Part shown: piece after piece, positions 31,284-32,138 of the stretch
How positions within the stretch are numbered: position 1 is the stretch's first letter
Layout: each line of letters opens with the position of its first letter
Source of the DNA: Elusimicrobiaceae bacterium
Lineage (GTDB): Bacteria; Elusimicrobiota; Elusimicrobia; Elusimicrobiales; Elusimicrobiaceae
Direction: 5' to 3'
DNA: 32,138 nt
NCBI GenBank assembly: GCA_017528825.1
Contig: JAFXOI010000010.1
Span: 1 to 32,138, forward strand
The notes under the pieces: generated by a model
What the model was told of the DNA's origin: nothing
Seen by the model: the letters and a program-made list of their open reading frames with translations, nothing else
Databases searched by the model: none
Translations under genes and position numbers: made by a program

Positions 31284-31412
31284 GCGTGCGTGGGGACGAG
31301 AAAGGCGGAGCGATGTTTTTGTTTGAGACGCGTGTTGTAAGCGGCGAAAGGCAAAAACCGCGAGCCCGGCCTGCAGGAAAAATCCGTCAGGATTTTTACC
31401 GGAAGGCGATAT
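31284..31412. other. Non-coding segment between the two direct repeats
   Basis: About 130 bases, purine-rich and G+C-rich compared with its flanks. It holds no plausible gene. A hairpin AAAAATCC-GTCA-GGATTTTT lies at 31378-31397. Confidence 0.5.
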
Positions 31413-31488
31413 CCCCCGCGCATAAAATATAAAATCCGGCTTTATGCCGGATTTTAGTTTTATATGAGGGGAGCACGCAAACTGCTTT
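31413..31488 (+). repeat. Direct repeat, copy 2
   Basis: This second copy of the tRNA-Leu 3' end/terminator segment starts with the same CCCCCGCGC and ends with GGGGAGCACGCAAACTGCTTT, reaching exactly the last base of the pilin fragment's stop codon. Small indels and substitutions separate the copies (roughly 88 % identical by eye). Confidence 0.85.
31431..31455 (-). terminator. Terminator of the right-edge pilin gene
   Basis: A 10-bp stem (AAAATCCGGC / GCCGGATTTT) with a 5-base loop lies within repeat copy 2, 33 bases after the pilin stop on the minus strand, with A/T-rich flanks on both sides. Confidence 0.75.
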
Positions 31489-32054
31489 TAATCAGCGCAT
31501 TTATGTGCAGCTGGGCAAGCAGCTCCTTCACAACATCCAGTGCCTTCATATACAACTTGCTGACAGCCGCCCCCTGCATTACAAATGGCTTTTCCTCCAT
31601 CATGAATAGTGGCACCCCAACAGCCATCAAAAGAATTTGCTATGCAGGACCCACCGGCATATATTTGTGCCCGCCAACATCCATCCACTACATCTCCTAT
31701 ACAACTGGCCCCCGCATACACTTTTGCATTATTACATCCATGTACAGATGTGCCTTTACAAACCCCTCCTTCTTCAACAGTTGCATTTTGTACATTGGTG
31801 TATCCACACACGCCATCTTTATAGGGCATGCCATTTGCTTCACAACGGTCTTCTTCTGTTTTATAACACTTTGTTTGTTTATTAGACCATGTGCGGCTTA
31901 CTCCGTCACACGTGGCTTTATCGATATTTTGATCTAACAAATAGGCCACGTATCCATCATCTGTCGTTTTTAAGTCTTGCCCCATTAAAAGTTTCTCACA
32001 TAGCCGATTGGCCCGTTCATCTCCGCTTTTCGCTTCACAATGCAGTTGCACCAA
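31488..32054 (-). CDS. Cys-rich repeat pilin-like protein, 5' end missing
   Basis: A 188-codon open frame matching the C-terminal part of the Cys-rich pilins at 2-1051 and 19268-20437: QLHCEAKSGDERANRLC, YLLDQNIDKATCDGVSRTWSNKQTKCYK, then the clearest repeats of the family. Cysteines at 107, 126 and 145 are 19 apart, as are 99, 118 and 137, giving alternating 8/11 spacing (GCNNAKVYAGASC, GCWRAQIYAGGSC). The end is GCCEGAACPAAHKC. The N-terminal pilin helix is missing: family similarity stops near 32050 and an in-frame stop lies just upstream. The TTG at 32054 is not believed to be a natural start. Either the gene is broken or the window edge is misjoined. Confidence 0.72.
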   Translation of the reverse strand: MVQLHCEAKSGDERANRLCEKLLMGQDLKTTDDGYVAYLLDQNIDKATCDGVSRTWSNKQTKCYKTEEDRCEANGMPYKDGVCGYTNVQNATVEEGGVCKGTSVHGCNNAKVYAGASCIGDVVDGCWRAQIYAGGSCIANSFDGCWGATIHDGGKAICNAGGGCQQVVYEGTGCCEGAACPAAHKCAD

Positions 32055-32138
32055 GACCGCTCATCTCGGCGCTGGCGTTCAGCATGAAAAGGTCTTTTTG
32101 ACGCATTTCCAGGTCTAGCGCATAATCCCGGACGAGAA
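32055..32138. other. Edge sequence not continuing the pilin
   Basis: These 84 bases do not encode the expected upstream part of the pilin in any frame. On the minus strand one other frame is open to the window edge (…MRQKDLFMLNASAEMSGLG…) and stops about 10 codons into the pilin sequence. I do not recognise the peptide. The segment is more G+C-rich than the pilin. Confidence 0.4.

Noticed and set aside
31284-31412. Degenerate second tRNA between the direct repeats
   Set aside because: Only the acceptor-like CCCCCGCGC of the second copy is present; no matching 5' acceptor strand, anticodon arm or T arm could be found.

Overview
The window looks like a chromosomal segment of a gut-type, strictly fermentative Elusimicrobiota bacterium (Elusimicrobium-like family). 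This is an inference. It rests on five pilin-like genes, four of them with intact or partial type IV pilin-family features, on the combination of a trimeric electron-bifurcating [FeFe]-hydrogenase, a group B-type [FeFe]-hydrogenase, a HydE maturase and a 2[4Fe-4S] ferredoxin, and on the moderate GC content. No rRNA gene or other decisive phylogenetic marker is present. Both window ends cut into paralogous Cys-rich pilins, so the ends probably coincide with repeat-limited contig breaks.

Layout, left to right. Positions 1-1051 hold the 3' part of a Cys-rich pilin (+). Positions 1163-5268 hold the hydCBA operon (-), coding for an NAD-linked, probably electron-bifurcating hydrogenase. A small pilin follows (5456-5938, -), then a group B-type hydrogenase (6112-7563, -) divergent from an MFS transporter (7683-9044, +). 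Next come tRNA-Arg(TCT) and a + strand run of a RecB-like Fe-S nuclease, an LtaS/sulfatase-type membrane phosphotransferase and an FGGY (glycerol kinase-like) kinase, up to 13822. A secreted ankyrin/coiled-coil protein is on the minus strand (13868-15640). The gene-poor stretch 15641-16290 contains a well-formed candidate sRNA with C-rich loops and two strong inverted repeats, and it ends in a consensus promoter with an 11-T tract in its spacer in front of another pilin (16291-16803). Then follow a small ferredoxin (-), a FeoA-FeoB fusion (+), the only complete Cys-rich pilin (19268-20437, -), a palindrome-rich leader (about 20460-20700), a LEA14/WHy-like lipoprotein (-), pepT (+) and hydE (-). 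The last third is a long minus-strand gene series (30999 down to 23676): two tandem EamA permeases, a HAD phosphatase, a cyclodeaminase/cyclohydrolase-family protein, and two proteins without assigned function, one helical and one GYF-domain membrane protein. tRNA-Leu(GAG) follows, with a partial duplication of its 3' end and terminator, then a minus-strand Cys-rich pilin fragment and about 85 bases of unrelated sequence at the edge.

How the parts fit. HydABC, the ferredoxin, HydE and the group B enzyme form an H2-producing redox module: fermentation yields NADH and reduced ferredoxin, HydABC can use both to reduce protons, and HydE helps build the H-cluster. HydF and HydG are not in the window. 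PepT, the MFS carrier and the EamA permeases suit a peptide or amino-acid using life. FeoAB would supply the iron these Fe-S enzymes need. The pilin paralogues form the second theme. The three large ones carry a cysteine-paired repeat with a period near 19 residues on a pilin-type N-terminus, which is the most distinctive protein feature here.
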